Below, piece after piece: positions 51,401 through 61,136 of a DNA stretch of 64,000 bases. Location: assembly GCF_021018805.1 (NCBI RefSeq), contig NC_086254.1, positions 3,645,001 through 3,709,000 of the forward strand. Reading direction: 5' to 3'. This DNA is from Prinia subflava. Its lineage: Eukaryota > Chordata > Aves > Passeriformes > Cisticolidae. Both the position numbers and the translations under genes were made by a program. The first letter of the stretch is position 1; every line of letters starts with the position of its first letter. Under the pieces are notes generated by a model. The model saw only the letters and a list, made by a program, of their open reading frames with translations. It was not told the DNA's origin and did no database searches.

Positions 51401-54400
51401 CAAGCAGAGACTTGGTGGTTCCCACCCTTGGGGAGCATTTCTTGATGACTTGTTTGTGTTAGAGATGCAAGGAAGTTTTGAACATTTATACTTTCAGTCT
51501 TCAGAAACTTAGTGAGAGAAAATGGCTGGAGGAGGGACAGTCAGTGCTTCTTTCCTGCCTTTAAATGCTCTCAGCAGCAGCTGCTCTGCTGGTCAGGTGA
51601 GAGGAGTGACCACCTCTCCCTGTGTGCCTGCTGTTGGAAGTGCATGTGGCTCTGTGGATAGATGAAAACTGGAGTGACATACTGCTCTTCCCTCCTCCCT
51701 TCTTTGTCTTCCATGGTTCAGCCCTGAGTTCTGGTTTGGGATCTTTGTGCAGTGAATATTATCATGGAAGGAAGTGTTTGGGGCTGGGTTTGGGAAGCTC
51801 AGAGTTGATTCCTGGCCCTGCCATTTGTGTGGCATCGTGTTACCTGGTCTGTGTGACAGGAGGAATGATGCTGGCCTGCCTCTTTCCTCTCAGGAGAAGC
51901 ACAGGCAGAATCCCAGGTTGGGGGACACTGAGCATACAGTGTTCTGCTTGCTGGATAGAAACAGGAGTTGTGAGCATACAGAACACTGCAGCCTTTCAGT
52001 TTCATCTTAACCTGCCAACACCACAGGCAGGCTCTGCCCTTCCTGACCCTCACCTGGATGGTGTCATGGGAAATCCTCTGCTTTGGCTCAGGTACTGCAC
52101 ACGGCCTGGAGGGCTCCAGATGCACTTGCTGGGCCCCTCTGGGTGTGATTCCACCACAGGGACCTGAGCCACGCCACCAGCAAGATGCCAGGCTGTGCCA
52201 CTGCTCTGGGATCCTGCACGCAGCTGGCACTGGAGCTGGCACTTCCTCCTTGTGGCTGGGGACATCTGGGGGTTGGAACCTTTGCTGAACTCTGCTGCTG
52301 GAGAAGAGACTTTTCCTGAGGAACCCCAGGCTGTCCAGTGGTGTAGGGTTGTGGAGGGGTGTCTGTGGAAGGACTTGGGCTGTGTCCAGCCATGAATCCA
52401 TCAGCTTCTGCTCTGCTCTGTGGGAGGAGGGGATGGATGGAGGATGCAGGCTGGCCAGGCTTCTCCAGCTCTCAGTGATGGATCTGCCAGGCTGATCCCG
52501 TGGAGGGGAAGGGCTCTCTGTTTCCAACAATGGACTAGGCTGAGGGACATGCTGGGAATGCATAAATATGAAATGGAATTCAGACTTCCAGCTGGGAACT
52601 GAGCTTGTCTCTGGTGGCAGGGCACTCTGTGGCACTCGAGATGCTGCTGTGTCCTGTGAGTCTGGGCTGAGCGTGTCCCCCAGGGTCCCTGTGAAAGGGA
52701 CAGGGGTGCAGGCAGGTGTGGATGTGGAAACTTCCAGAAACATTGCATGGCTCCAGGTAGCAGCATATTGCCATCTCCCCTGCAGGGGGCTGGGCACTGC
52801 CTGGGATGCTGACTTTGGCTCTAGCTGTGCATACAGCATTTCTGCTGTGTGATGGGTTTCAGGGGAGTTTTGGGCTTTGAAATTGAGCTGTCTGGTTATA
52901 GCTACCTGCCAGCTCTCTCTCCTACTTGTGTGACTGAATTACTGCAGATAATCACCTCCTGTGCTCTGACTAACTTGTTTTACACTTTGTGAAGATGGGG
53001 GAATGCTGTGAAGTGCAACCTGGAACAAAGGCTGGATCCTGCAGTAGTTGGGATAATTCATGTGTGATACAGGAATGAGTGATATAATAAACCCCACTGA
53101 TTGTTAGGATGCTGGCAGTGTGCAGTTTTTCTTGTGGAAATCTGAGAGGCAGAGAACCTTGGATGCAGGAGTGCCCTCCTCCAGAAACAGCCAGAGGCTT
53201 TTGGAAGCAGCCTGACATAACAAAACCATCTCTGCCAGCTGAATCCATGTAGGGTGAGGCAGGAGCTGTGTTGCTGTGTTGGCTTGAGGTGAGATGGGAG
53301 CTCCAGCTGTGAAAATTGCCTCCATAGTTTTCCATTTGGAAAATGACCTGCCCAGATCTGCTGACAGCTCAGATGTACAGATATGATTAACCATCACAGG
53401 TATTGCTGAGCTGGAACTGGAGCTGAGATATCCTGTGAAATGGGACTGGCTGTTCCTGAAGCAGTGGAGAAAGAAAAGCAGAAAATGAGGGAAAAGCAAC
53501 ATAAATCAACAAGTGATGCCAGTGTAGCTGTTGGGTATAAATCATGTGGTCTCTGCTTTTAGTATTGCATAATTGGGTTGTGTGACCCTTGGGCTGGTAA
53601 TGCTTTCAGAGGCCAGGGAGAGGGAGTTGGATGCCTCTGGAGCAGCACAAGGCAGAGAATCACAGAGCAGGTGGTTAGACAAGTTCTCCTGGGTTTTCCT
53701 TTAACTCTCCACCACTGACCTGCAGCGTAGCTGGAAGCAAACCCCTGCTTTGTGCCTCAGTCATGCTGTGTAAAACACATCTTTACCAGCCCTGTGCAAG
53801 TGTTTGTGATCTGAGCAGTGTTCAAGGCTCTCCCAAGGGTGCTGCAGAGGACTGAAATACTACTTGTCTTTTTAAGGCATGTTTGCCATGTGTTGCAGTT
53901 TGCCATCTGTTACATAATAGCTTTTGCTTTGATTTTATGATTGGATTATGTACATTCCCCAAATAAAATCAGGGGAGGCCTGTGAAATGACTGACCTCTG
54001 CAATTGGGGTGACAGAGCTGATTTCATCTCTTGGGGAGCTGAGTGAGGGAGCAGAACACAGCATGCAGACAATGGTTGGTACCCTGTGTAGCAGGAAGTT
54101 TTATAATTACTTGAGATTAAGTTATATAAATTCTTGGGAAAGCTGCTTTTGACTTCTGGACCCAGTTCCCACTGAAGAGGCTTTGGATTTCATTCCCTGC
54201 GAGTCATTCCCTCAGGCTTGCCAGCAGTCCCAGCCCCAAGTCAGCTTCTACATAACCAGAGTGAGCATGTTTGTGTTGGTGTCTCGTGCTGACCCAAAAA
54301 CACAAATCCCATGGAAGCAAATGCTCCATTCTGTGCACTCCCTGCTGCTGGGAGGAGGAGAATGAAGCAAGGCCTAATCAGAGGTACCATCTCCTGGAAT

Positions 54401-57400
54401 GCTAATGGGAGGTGCTCTGAGTGGTGACATCAAGATGAGTGACTGGGCTGAGCAGGAGTTGGGCTCAAGTCTCTGGGGAGGCTTGACTGTCTCAGCCTGC
54501 CACATACTGAGGTGGTGGTGGGGGTTTTGTGCTTTAGTAGCAAATTTGTTTTACACCCCTTTGTAGCAGAAGGGAAAGGGAGGAAGCTTATGTTGAGAAA
54601 CAGCAGAACTTTGTCTGAATCCAGCTTCTTTAAAGCAAATTCTTCTTCTGGGCTAGAGAAAATTGTCCACTCTGTAGGAATGAATTATCTGCTGCTTCTT
54701 TGTGGCTTCTTTGGCTTCTCCACTCACCCTTGTTCCTTCCTGGTCCTTGAGAGCTGTTTCAAAGTGATCCATTTCAGTAGGGAGCTCTTTGTTTGCAGAG
54801 CATCTAAATTGTACCAGTTTGCTTCTGGCTATTAATGCTGGTGGTAGTGCAGTTTCCAGATTGATGCAAAACACTGCTTTTAATATAGATGTTTAGTCAC
54901 TACACTGGTGATGTTTCCATCTCCAGCTGGGCCAGCCACTCTTTTCTTTCCACGGGTCTGCATGAATTTGGTTGGGTACCCCTCACTAAATGCAGGTTCC
55001 AGTTTCCTGAAAACTTGTGTGCTGCTGAAAATCAGTCCCTCAGGTGCTCTGTCAGAGCTACAGGACTTTTCTGTTGACTTCAGTAGGATTTATTTCAAAT
55101 CTTTATTTCAAAAGCATCAGGGCAACAAGAACAGGCAGAGCCAAGCCAGCATGATTTAAATGCAGTTGTCTACATCATTCATTGTACAGTGAAGAGAAAA
55201 TGCAATTTATTTTTAACACCTTTTTAATTCTAAAGTGTTTGTATATTGAAAAGATGAAATGAGAGTTGACTTCACTTTGGCTCCATCTCACAGCACTGGC
55301 CTGATTCTTTTTGTCCCAAGGAGCTGACAACCCATGCTGATTTTCTCATCCTGTGAACTTGTGCACAGCTTAGCAAAATAAGGATCTCAACCTAAAAGTC
55401 TCTCTGAAAGGCGATTTAACCACAAGGAAGACTGTTATCCTGGCAATATATTGTTCTTCAAATTACAGAGAAAATGTTTATGTAAATCAGCCTTTTTTAT
55501 TTATTATTACAAATATTTATTATAATATTTATTATTACATTACATTATTGTATTATATTATTATTATTTATTATTAGTGGTAAACCTAATAAACTGAATG
55601 TGCCTGACCCACAGGGTGTTATATCCTACATGTGAAGATTTTATTTTCCAATCACACCCCCTCTATTTGTCTCTCTTTTTACCTGGGAGACTTCAGAGCT
55701 GTGGAGTTGTGTGACCTTGTAGGTTAATGACAGCTCTGGAATAGAGTTGCAGTGCATCTGTCTATATCAGGAGAGAGTAATTAGCAAGTTATTGATAGTC
55801 AGATGAAGTTGCAGCTTGGATTCCAGCCAGCAGAACGGCTTCCTAACACAGGGCTTGAGTGGACCATCCTGAACTGGAAAGAATTGTATCTTTATTATTT
55901 AAAAAAGATACTCCCAGGGTGTGCAGCCTGTACAGATAGTGAATAATTCTACTTGAAGGCTGTTGTTTTTGCAGATATGTTACCTTGTCTCCCCACTTTC
56001 TATGCTGAAAGTGTTCCCTACACTCTTGCTGGGCATCATTATTTTTCTGTTGCGAGTGTCATTACTGAAAGAATTTGGGGGATAGATTTCTTACCTCTCT
56101 CAGTGTCTGCAAGGATTTTTTATTTTATTTGCCAGCTTTATACTGATGTAGATGGAGAACAGTTTGCTGAGTCCTTAAATTATTTCCAGTCTGATTGGAA
56201 TACAGGACCTGTGAGAGAATGGTGACATCCCACTGCTGTGTGGGGCAGGGACTCCTCAGCCTGAGGAACTGAGGATGCTGAGCATGGGCTGGGCTTTGCC
56301 CCTTGCCTGTGCTGAAATGTCCAAATTCCAAGGAAAGGAGGGCTTGGCCAGAGGTGCAGCTTCTCTAGAGGAGCAGGCTTTGGTGGGACGTGCCACTGTC
56401 TGCAGCACACGTGTCCCTGCACATCCTGTTCCACACTGGTGGGATCTGTGTGGGGTTTGCTGTGGTGAGTGTGAGCACACAGAAACAGAGTGGGGAGGAG
56501 AAGGACCATGTAAGCAGGGATGAAGGAGCAGCTGCAGGCAGAGGATCAGCACCCTGAGCCACTGGGCTGCCTTTTTGATCCAGCTGCCTTTTTATGGCTA
56601 TTTTCTGCCCTTTTTGTGAATAACTGGCTTTTATTTGACCTATCTTTGGCGTGATTTTCCTCTAAGCCAGACCCTTCAGTGTCTCAGAAACCCTGCAGCA
56701 CACAGAGAGAGAACACAGGGGAGACTTTTCCCTCAGTTACTTCAGTGAACTTAAGCTTGACAAGCCCTGTTTAGGCTGGCACCTGGGATTTCCTGGGCAT
56801 AAATCTTAATGGATTTTTGCAGTAATGCTTTATGTGTAAATCCCAGCTCCTGAAGCTGAGTAGCTGTGGTCCATCAGGTGTTGTCTGGCAGCTTCTTGGC
56901 CCTTCCAGGGTGGGGTCAGGGATTATTGTACCTCTTCTTCTCCAGGAAAGCATCTCCAGGTGAGCTTAAGCTTAGAAACTATGGACAGCAGCAAAGTTGT
57001 GCTTCTGTAATATTCCTTGTTCTTACTTTGTCCAGTTGTTTCTTAATTAAACTGAGTATCAAAGCTTTCACCAAGTGCCTTCCTCAGCTTTTCCAGAGTT
57101 TGGTGGGGTTTGTGTTCCAGAATTACTTTGTTGACAGGTGAATCCTGCCATCCATTACTTGTTTTTCTGTTTTCTTCTGTGAAGTGTGATTTGTTTCCCC
57201 ATCTAATGTTTCTTCTCAATATTCTCATTTAATTTGTAGTGTTTGAAAACCCTTGGAAAACCCCTCATGAAGGCTGAGAAAGAGAAAGTTGCTAAGAGCC
57301 TGGAGTTGTTGAACTTCCTCCTTAAAACTGTGACAGGGCAGGTGAGTGTGTGACCCAGGATGTGACAAATGGGGTGTTCTGAGTACCCTTTAAATGTCAC

Positions 57401-59505
57401 ACTCAGATTTTGCCATGTGATTGCCACATCCCACCTCATTTCCTACCACAAGTACCTCTAGAGGGAATGCCTGGTTGGATCTGAGGGCAGAAGAGCCCTC
57501 CTGTCTGAAGGAGTGACCCACAGGCTCCAGAGGAGAATCTGTGCAGTGTTCAGCAAACACTTGTGGCAGCTGCTTTCTCAGCAGCAGAAATACAACCTGG
57601 GGTACAGAGAGGGTGGGCTTTATCCCAGGGGATTGCTCTTTCCTCTCCACTGAACTCCAGAGATCATGATTCCCAAAAACAGACTCAATAGCTGTAAGAG
57701 CAGAAGTGAAGCTTTGTTCTGGGGCTTTGTTTTTCTAATAAAAAATTACTTCTGTGAGCATGCACAGATTTTCTATAGGTGACAAAATACATCCCTAATG
57801 TGGTCTTGTTTACTGGAGGAAAACACCACAAGCAGCAGAATTGCCAAAGCCCAGTTTCCTACTGATAAGCCCAGAGCTCAGACCACAGCCTGTTTCTTTG
57901 TCAGGAGCTAATAGGAAAATGGGTGGAGAAGAGAGATTATTCCAAGGCTCTTGCAGGAGCTGAGTAGCCTTTGAGACACCCCTTTCTGCCTGGTTTGACT
58001 GAGCTTATGCAGTGGGTTACAGAACAGGGTGCCAGATCTTTAGAAACCAGGCTGGACCTGCTGCTGCTTTTCTCCTGGATGGGTTCAAAGTCATGTGTCT
58101 TCTTTTCCCTGCTCCCAGCCACGGACAGGGAATAAAAGAGGACTGAAGGACCCTCCAGTTCTTTTTATGCCATCACAGTTCTGTTAGATTCATGGTAGGA
58201 GCTCAAGTTTTCAAGCAGACCCAGCCCCTGGTGGCCGGTGTGACTCCCCAGTTTTTTCCCCACACTGAAGTGGTGCAGACAGGCAGGATCGGTAATTCCT
58301 GCCCCAGCCTTCCCCTAAGAACAGCCAGTGCCCTGCTGCTGTGAGTGCCCCTGCCGAGTTCCCCCTGCAGACTGCCTCTGTTTGCCTCCTGCAGAAGCTG
58401 AATGTGAAGCTGGCAGAGGTGGAGAAAGCGCTGCTCCCTCTGAGCCAGCTGGAGGAGATTGGCAATTCCCCGCGGCTCGACTCTCTCTACTGGAACGCCA
58501 TGCGCTGGCTCAACTACACGTGAGTGTGCCCAGCACCCTGGGGCCTGCCTGGGGCCTGCCTGGGGCCTGCCTGGGGCCTGCCTGCCTGCCCTGCTCGTGT
58601 ACAGTGGTGTGGGGGGCTGGGGGAAGAAAGGAGGTCAGGGCAGCAACATCAGGGTGAGTTTAATGCAGCTCCTTGGTTGGTGGCTTGAGAGACTCATTAA
58701 TGCTTGTTTGGAGTAATCCCAGGCTCATTGTTCTGTGTGCTTACACCTTGGGATTTGTCCCTGATGGGAAAGGGCTGTGACACACACCTGACACGTCTGA
58801 CATGTCTGACATGTCTGACATGTCTGCTGCATGAACATGTGCTGCCTGAAGACTGAGGAAGCCGGGGCCACAGGCAGGCATCATCCCAGCTCCACTCATC
58901 CTCATCCTCTGCTTCTGCCTGTTCCTGTTCGCCTGTCACACGGATCACGCTGCTCCCTGGCTGTACACTGAGCTGCTGTTGATTTTTGGCATTCTCTCTG
59001 CAGGAAGCCCAAGAAGGAGAAGACAGCCAGTAAGGCCACGCAGGGAGCGGAGCTGCCCAAGAGGAAGAAGAAAGGATTCCTGCCAGAGAGCAAGAAACGC
59101 AAGAACCGCAAGAAAGGCGCCCAGGAGAACGGGGTGGCACCGGGGGAGGACGGGGAGCCAGCAGCCCCAGAGGAGCAGCCCCTGGGAGCAGGAACCCCCA
59201 AGAACAAGAAAGGTCTCGTGCCTGGGGGCAGCAAAAAGCATCCAAACAAGGGGAGCAGGGAGAACGGAGTGGCAAAGGCGGGCGGTGGGGACCTCCCCAC
59301 TGCTAATGGAGGGGATGCTGTGGCTGACAAGAAGAAGAAAAGGAAGAAGAGAAACAGGAAAAGAAAAGGTGCTGCAGGCAATGAAGCTGAGCAGGTTCCA
59401 CCTGCAAAGAAAACCAAGGGGAGTGTTGTCCAGGAGACCCAGCAGAAGCAAGACAAAGCCAAGAAGAAAAGAAAAGAGAAACGAGCTCCAGTGGTACAGG
59501 AGTAA
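3960..59505 (+). CDS. MYBBP1A: MYBBP1A, MYB-binding protein 1A (nucleolar p160), complete, 27 coding exons, 1,317 aa
   Basis: Exons joined: 3960-4166, 4343-4438, 5644-5727, 6101-6175, 6579-6686, 7505-7695, 7979-8146, 8332-8449, 10321-10610, 11253-11360, 11941-12069, 12774-12977, 13618-13726, 14122-14212, 15263-15414, 16112-16201, 16846-16971, 17669-17833, 18867-19024, 19871-20005, 21203-21308, 23528-23659, 25140-25208, 46093-46206, 57240-57341, 58395-58519, 59004-59505. All introns are GT-AG, all phases agree, and the frame stays open to TAA at 59503. The product aligns by eye with remembered human MYBBP1A (about 1,328 aa) almost exon by exon: FLDFFWDIAKPEQE (residues 38-51), FQSGRLVK, HYGEHV, DPERQLAV, SLYLLKVLKGNT, KRNSPLT and KKGFLPESKKRK. 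The family (DNA polymerase phi / yeast Pol5 type, an alpha-helical repeat protein, not an active polymerase) acts in the nucleolus in rRNA synthesis and ribosome biogenesis, binds the MYB negative regulatory domain, and affects p53 acetylation. The start at 3960 has a good context (GGCATGG). No truncation or frameshift is seen. Confidence 0.97.
5094..5525 (-). mobile_element. CR1 LINE 3' fragment (reverse orientation), MYBBP1A intron 2
   Basis: The plus strand begins with ATAGAATCCTTGAATGG and continues with GGCAGGGACACCTTC, CCAGGCTGCTCCAAGCC and CACCCTCACAGGGAATG. These are the reverse complement of the standard avian CR1 3' region. About 430 bp of the 3' end are present and no intact reading frame is left, so it is a dead 5'-truncated copy. 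The left boundary is clear; the right boundary is approximate. Confidence 0.9.
10117..10253 (+). mobile_element. CR1 LINE 3' end, MYBBP1A intron 8
   Basis: The run GGCCAGGCTGGACAAGG, then TTGGAGCAATCTGGT and GGTCCCTTCCAACCCAGG, ends in CCATTCTGTGATTCTGTGAT, the diagnostic 8-bp tandem tail of CR1. About 137 bp remain. It lies just upstream of exon 9, within about 70 bp of that exon's acceptor. Confidence 0.92.
16112..17833 (+). CDS. MYBBP1A: MYBBP1A exons 16-18: acidic linker and following helix (residues 711-837)
   Basis: All three exons are phase 0 at both ends (90, 126 and 165 nt), so each could be skipped without a frameshift. Exon 17 encodes a strongly acidic tract, DEEGSEDSSDEDNTDSGDEE, typical of nucleolar proteins. 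Exon 18 returns to the conserved fold with DEELDDEAMMALDKNISALF and a charged helix KKDEKDRMRKEKILRRDF, close to the human sequence. The acceptor of exon 18 is unusual because it is A-rich just before the AG (see findings). Introns 15-18 show no recognisable insertions. Confidence 0.95.
18867..25208 (+). CDS. MYBBP1A: MYBBP1A exons 19-23: C-terminal helical repeats (residues 838-1037)
   Basis: Exons 18867-19024, 19871-20005, 21203-21308, 23528-23659 and 25140-25208 continue the helical-repeat fold. Conserved landmarks are VLDLIDVFLIKQ at the start of exon 19, LYYFSASLYLLKVLKGNT across exons 20-21, and FLSKRNSPLT in exon 22. Exon 23 encodes only 23 residues (IMCKPLVDTLVEFITAAARQ…), which match the human VLCQSLLPILVQHI segment. 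Intron 22 (23660-25139) contains a minus-strand CR1 fragment; introns 18 to 21 contain nothing I can identify. Confidence 0.95.
24580..24775 (-). mobile_element. CR1 LINE fragment (reverse), MYBBP1A intron 22
   Basis: CTCCAGGGATGGTGACTC, CAGTGCCTGACAACCC, AACCTCCCCTGGTGCAAC and TGGGAGAAGAGACCAACCC are reverse-complement landmarks of avian CR1 slightly upstream of its 3' end. The fragment lacks the terminal tail. Boundaries are approximate. Confidence 0.85.
29662..29716. repeat. 11-bp microsatellite of ACACGTGT / ACATGTGT palindromes, intron 23
   Basis: Five copies of an 11-bp unit GTGTCACACAC (or ACAT) follow one another. Each junction makes an E-box-like palindrome: two CACATGTG and two CACACGTGTC. 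Confidence 0.85.
33392..33435. repeat. Two-copy 22-bp tandem duplication, intron 23
   Basis: GAGTTGATGGTTTTTAAAAA is repeated once with a single base change (GATG to GATA). Confidence 0.85.
38690..39128 (+). mobile_element. CR1 LINE 3' fragment, MYBBP1A intron 23
   Basis: The plus strand carries TGGAGATGCTCCAAGGGC and TCTGGAGCCAGGCTGGGAG, then TGTGAGGGTGGTGAGGC, TGGATGGGGCTTGGAGC and AACCACTCCATGACTGT. This is about 440 bp of CR1 3' sequence with an eroded tail. The long open frames on both strands here (213 codons plus, 170 codons minus) are within this repeat and are not genes. Confidence 0.9.
45727..45952 (+). mobile_element. CR1 LINE 3' fragment, just upstream of MYBBP1A exon 24
   Basis: GGTTGGATATTAGGAAG, GAGGGTGGTGAGGTCC, GGATGGAGCTTGGAGC and CAGTCTGTGAT mark the CR1 3' region on the plus strand. 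The copy lacks the repeated terminal octamer and lies about 140 bp from the exon 24 acceptor. Confidence 0.9.
46093..59505 (+). CDS. MYBBP1A: MYBBP1A exons 24-27: last helices and basic nucleolar tail (residues 1038-1317)
   Basis: Exon 24 (AMACVLLHKVLLLHE…) follows exon 23 directly in the human protein, so no exon is missing despite the 20.9 kb intron between them. Exon 25 encodes SLELLNFLLKTVTGQ and exon 26 encodes RLDSLYWNAMRWL (human RLHDLYWQAMKTL). Exon 27 encodes a 167-residue low-complexity tail rich in Lys and Arg with blocks such as KRKKKGFLPESKKRKNRKK and KKKKRKKRNRKRKG, which are probable nuclear and nucleolar localisation signals. The tail contains two related ENGVA motifs (QENGVAPG and RENGVAKAG). 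The stop is TAA at 59503-59505. Introns 25 and 26 carry only simple tandem repeats. Confidence 0.95.
46207..57239 (+). other. MYBBP1A: MYBBP1A intron 24 (11.0 kb)
   Basis: This second large intron contains an AT-rich TTATTA microsatellite at 55493-55576 and a GC-richer segment around 51600-52850 in which several frames on both strands are open, the longest being 346 codons on the minus strand (51799-52839). I see no transposon that I can name. Nothing else gene-like was found. Confidence 0.8.
55493..55576. repeat. AT-rich microsatellite (TTATTA/TTATTT), intron 24
   Basis: An 84-bp stretch of almost pure A and T made of irregular TTATTA, TTTAT and ATTACATT units. Confidence 0.9.
58538..58581 (+). 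repeat. Four-copy 11-bp repeat CTGGGGCCTGC directly after the exon 26 donor
   Basis: Four perfect copies of CTGGGGCCTGC start 18 bp after the exon 26/intron 26 boundary and end in CTGCCTGCC. Each has a GGGG run, a known type of intronic splicing enhancer near 5' splice sites. Confidence 0.9.
58788..58826. repeat. Four-copy 9-bp repeat CTGACATGT, intron 26
   Basis: One CTGACACGT and three CTGACATGT units in tandem followed by CTGCTG; each unit holds the palindrome ACATGT. Confidence 0.9.
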
Positions 59506-59604
59506 ACTCCATAGACTCAGCCAGGCCTGGCATGGCTAGCAGGGCTCAGTAGACTGTTGAAATAATTTTAATATCTATATTTTTTATGCTCTCCATGACT
59601 TTTA

Positions 59605-59610
59605 AATAAA
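59605..59610 (+). terminator. MYBBP1A: MYBBP1A polyadenylation signal AATAAA
   Basis: AATAAA lies 100 nt after the stop codon. It follows an AT-rich stretch and is followed by a TGTG-containing sequence around 59638-59655 that could serve as the GU-rich element. This predicts a short 3' UTR of roughly 120 nt ending near 59625-59635. A second AATAAA at 60107-60112 is possible but less supported. Confidence 0.8.
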
Positions 59611-60479
59611 CCTTCCATGATGCTGAGCTCTAAAGCTGTGGGTCTGGCTTGTGTGGAGGGCTCAGCCTAGAGCACAGCTTCAGGAGGTTCCATACCCTCC
59701 AGGCTCTGGGAGATGGCCACTCTCTCTTTTTGGCAGTGCCAGAGAATCCTGTCTCCATGACTTCCCAAGGCAGAAGTGAGTCTGGTTTGGATTTCTTGGG
59801 GAGTTGGGGTGGGCAAGCTGGCACTGCTGAGTTAGAGGTCAGGCCCATGTGGCAGAGTCAGAAGTAAACCCTAAAGGTTCATCTCTGTCCTGCCAAAGCC
59901 CAGCAGTGCCCACAGCTTTTCCAGTGTGGAGATGCAGCCTCTAAAATGCCAAGGTTTAAATGGGTTTGCACAAGCAAACTCTGGGGTCAGCTATTCCAGT
60001 CTGAGCACTCTGGTATTGTCTGTAACTACCATGATCTGTTTTTTTCTTGTCTTTTTGCTGCCGGGTGCAGGAGGGGTCGTGGCCCCTGTGGTAGTGCAGG
60101 GACATCAATAAATCAGTGAAACAATTGAATGCTTGATTGATTGGCCGCTCTGCCAGGCTGGCAGCCTGTGTGCAGCCATGCAGGGCACCTGGAACAGCAG
60201 GCTTGCAGCAGGGGGGGAAGGTGACTGCCTGGAATTGCATCTGCTCATTTATCCCCAGGCTCCTGAATGCTGGAATGCCATCATCCCTCTGGAGAGTGCC
60301 AGGGCCAAGTTCTCCCCTGTGTTGGGTACCTGGTTCTCATTGAGAGCTGAGGTGTTTGAAATTCTGCTCCTGCTGTGGTTGCCACTAAAGCCTCCCCTGC
60401 TCCTGGATTGCCAGAACATGGTGTTGGTGCCTGGTCTTGACTCTTCTCCAGCATCTGAGGGAGCAGTGCTGGGTTCATG

Positions 60480-60537
60480 CTTGGACCTGGTGGTCTTGAA
60501 GGTCTTCTCCAGCCTCAGTGTTTCTGTGATTCTCTGA
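60480..60537 (+). mobile_element. Degenerate CR1 3' end, MYBBP1A 3' flank
   Basis: CTTGGACCTGGTGGTC, TTGAAGGTCTTCTCCAGC and TTTCTGTGATTCTCTG resemble the last 60 bp of a CR1 element. It is short and diverged. Confidence 0.6.
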
Positions 60538-60823
60538 AGGCCTCACTGCTCTCCTCCCTGCTACAGGGGAGTTTGGTGCTGGCTCCTGGCAGAGGGCAGG
60601 GCTGGCAGCAGGGCTGTGCCTGTTGTGCCTTCAGCTCATCCTGCAGGTGGGTCAGTGCCACCAGGCAGGGATAAGGGCACTGGAAATGTCATCTCGCTGT
60701 TGGAGGGGATGGGAGAAGAGCTGCAAAGGGCTGTGCTGGCCCGTGGCTGTTTATCTGCCTTTGCAATGATTCTGCTCAAATGGCACAGAACTCCTGGGAG
60801 ACAGCAGCTGGCAGCAGCACAGA

Positions 60824-61136
60824 CATCCCACTGCAGACCCCTGGTCAACCCCACTGCAGACCCCCTGTCAATCCCACTGCAGACCCCCGGTCAATCCCAC
60901 TGCAGACCCCCGGTCAATCCCACTGCAGACCCCCGGTCAATCCCACTGCAGACCCCTGGTCAATCCCACTGCAGACCCCCGGTCAATCCCACTGCAGACC
61001 CCCGGTCAATCCCACTGCAGACCCCCGGTCAATCCCACTGCAGACCCCTGGTCAATCCCACTGCAGACCCCCGGTCAATCCCACTGCAGACCCCTGGTCA
61101 ATCCCACTGCAGACCCCCGGTCAATCCCACTGCAGA
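60824..61136 (+). repeat. 23-bp minisatellite, about 14 copies, MYBBP1A 3' flank
   Basis: The unit CACTGCAGACCCCCGGTC plus AATCC is repeated 13 full times plus a partial copy with few variants (CCTGGTC, CCCTGTC). CCCAC motifs are spaced exactly 23 bp apart, from 60827 to 61130. Every unit has a PstI site, CTGCAG. As 23 is not a multiple of 3 and no frame contains a stop, plus-strand frames read through it as a Pro/Gln/His/Cys 23-residue repeat; I do not regard this as coding. Confidence 0.95.

Noticed and set aside
58697..59462. 192- and 186-codon minus-strand frames at the 3' end of MYBBP1A
   Set aside because: They are the antisense of the Lys-rich exon 27, where AAG/AAA codons read as Leu/Phe on the other strand.
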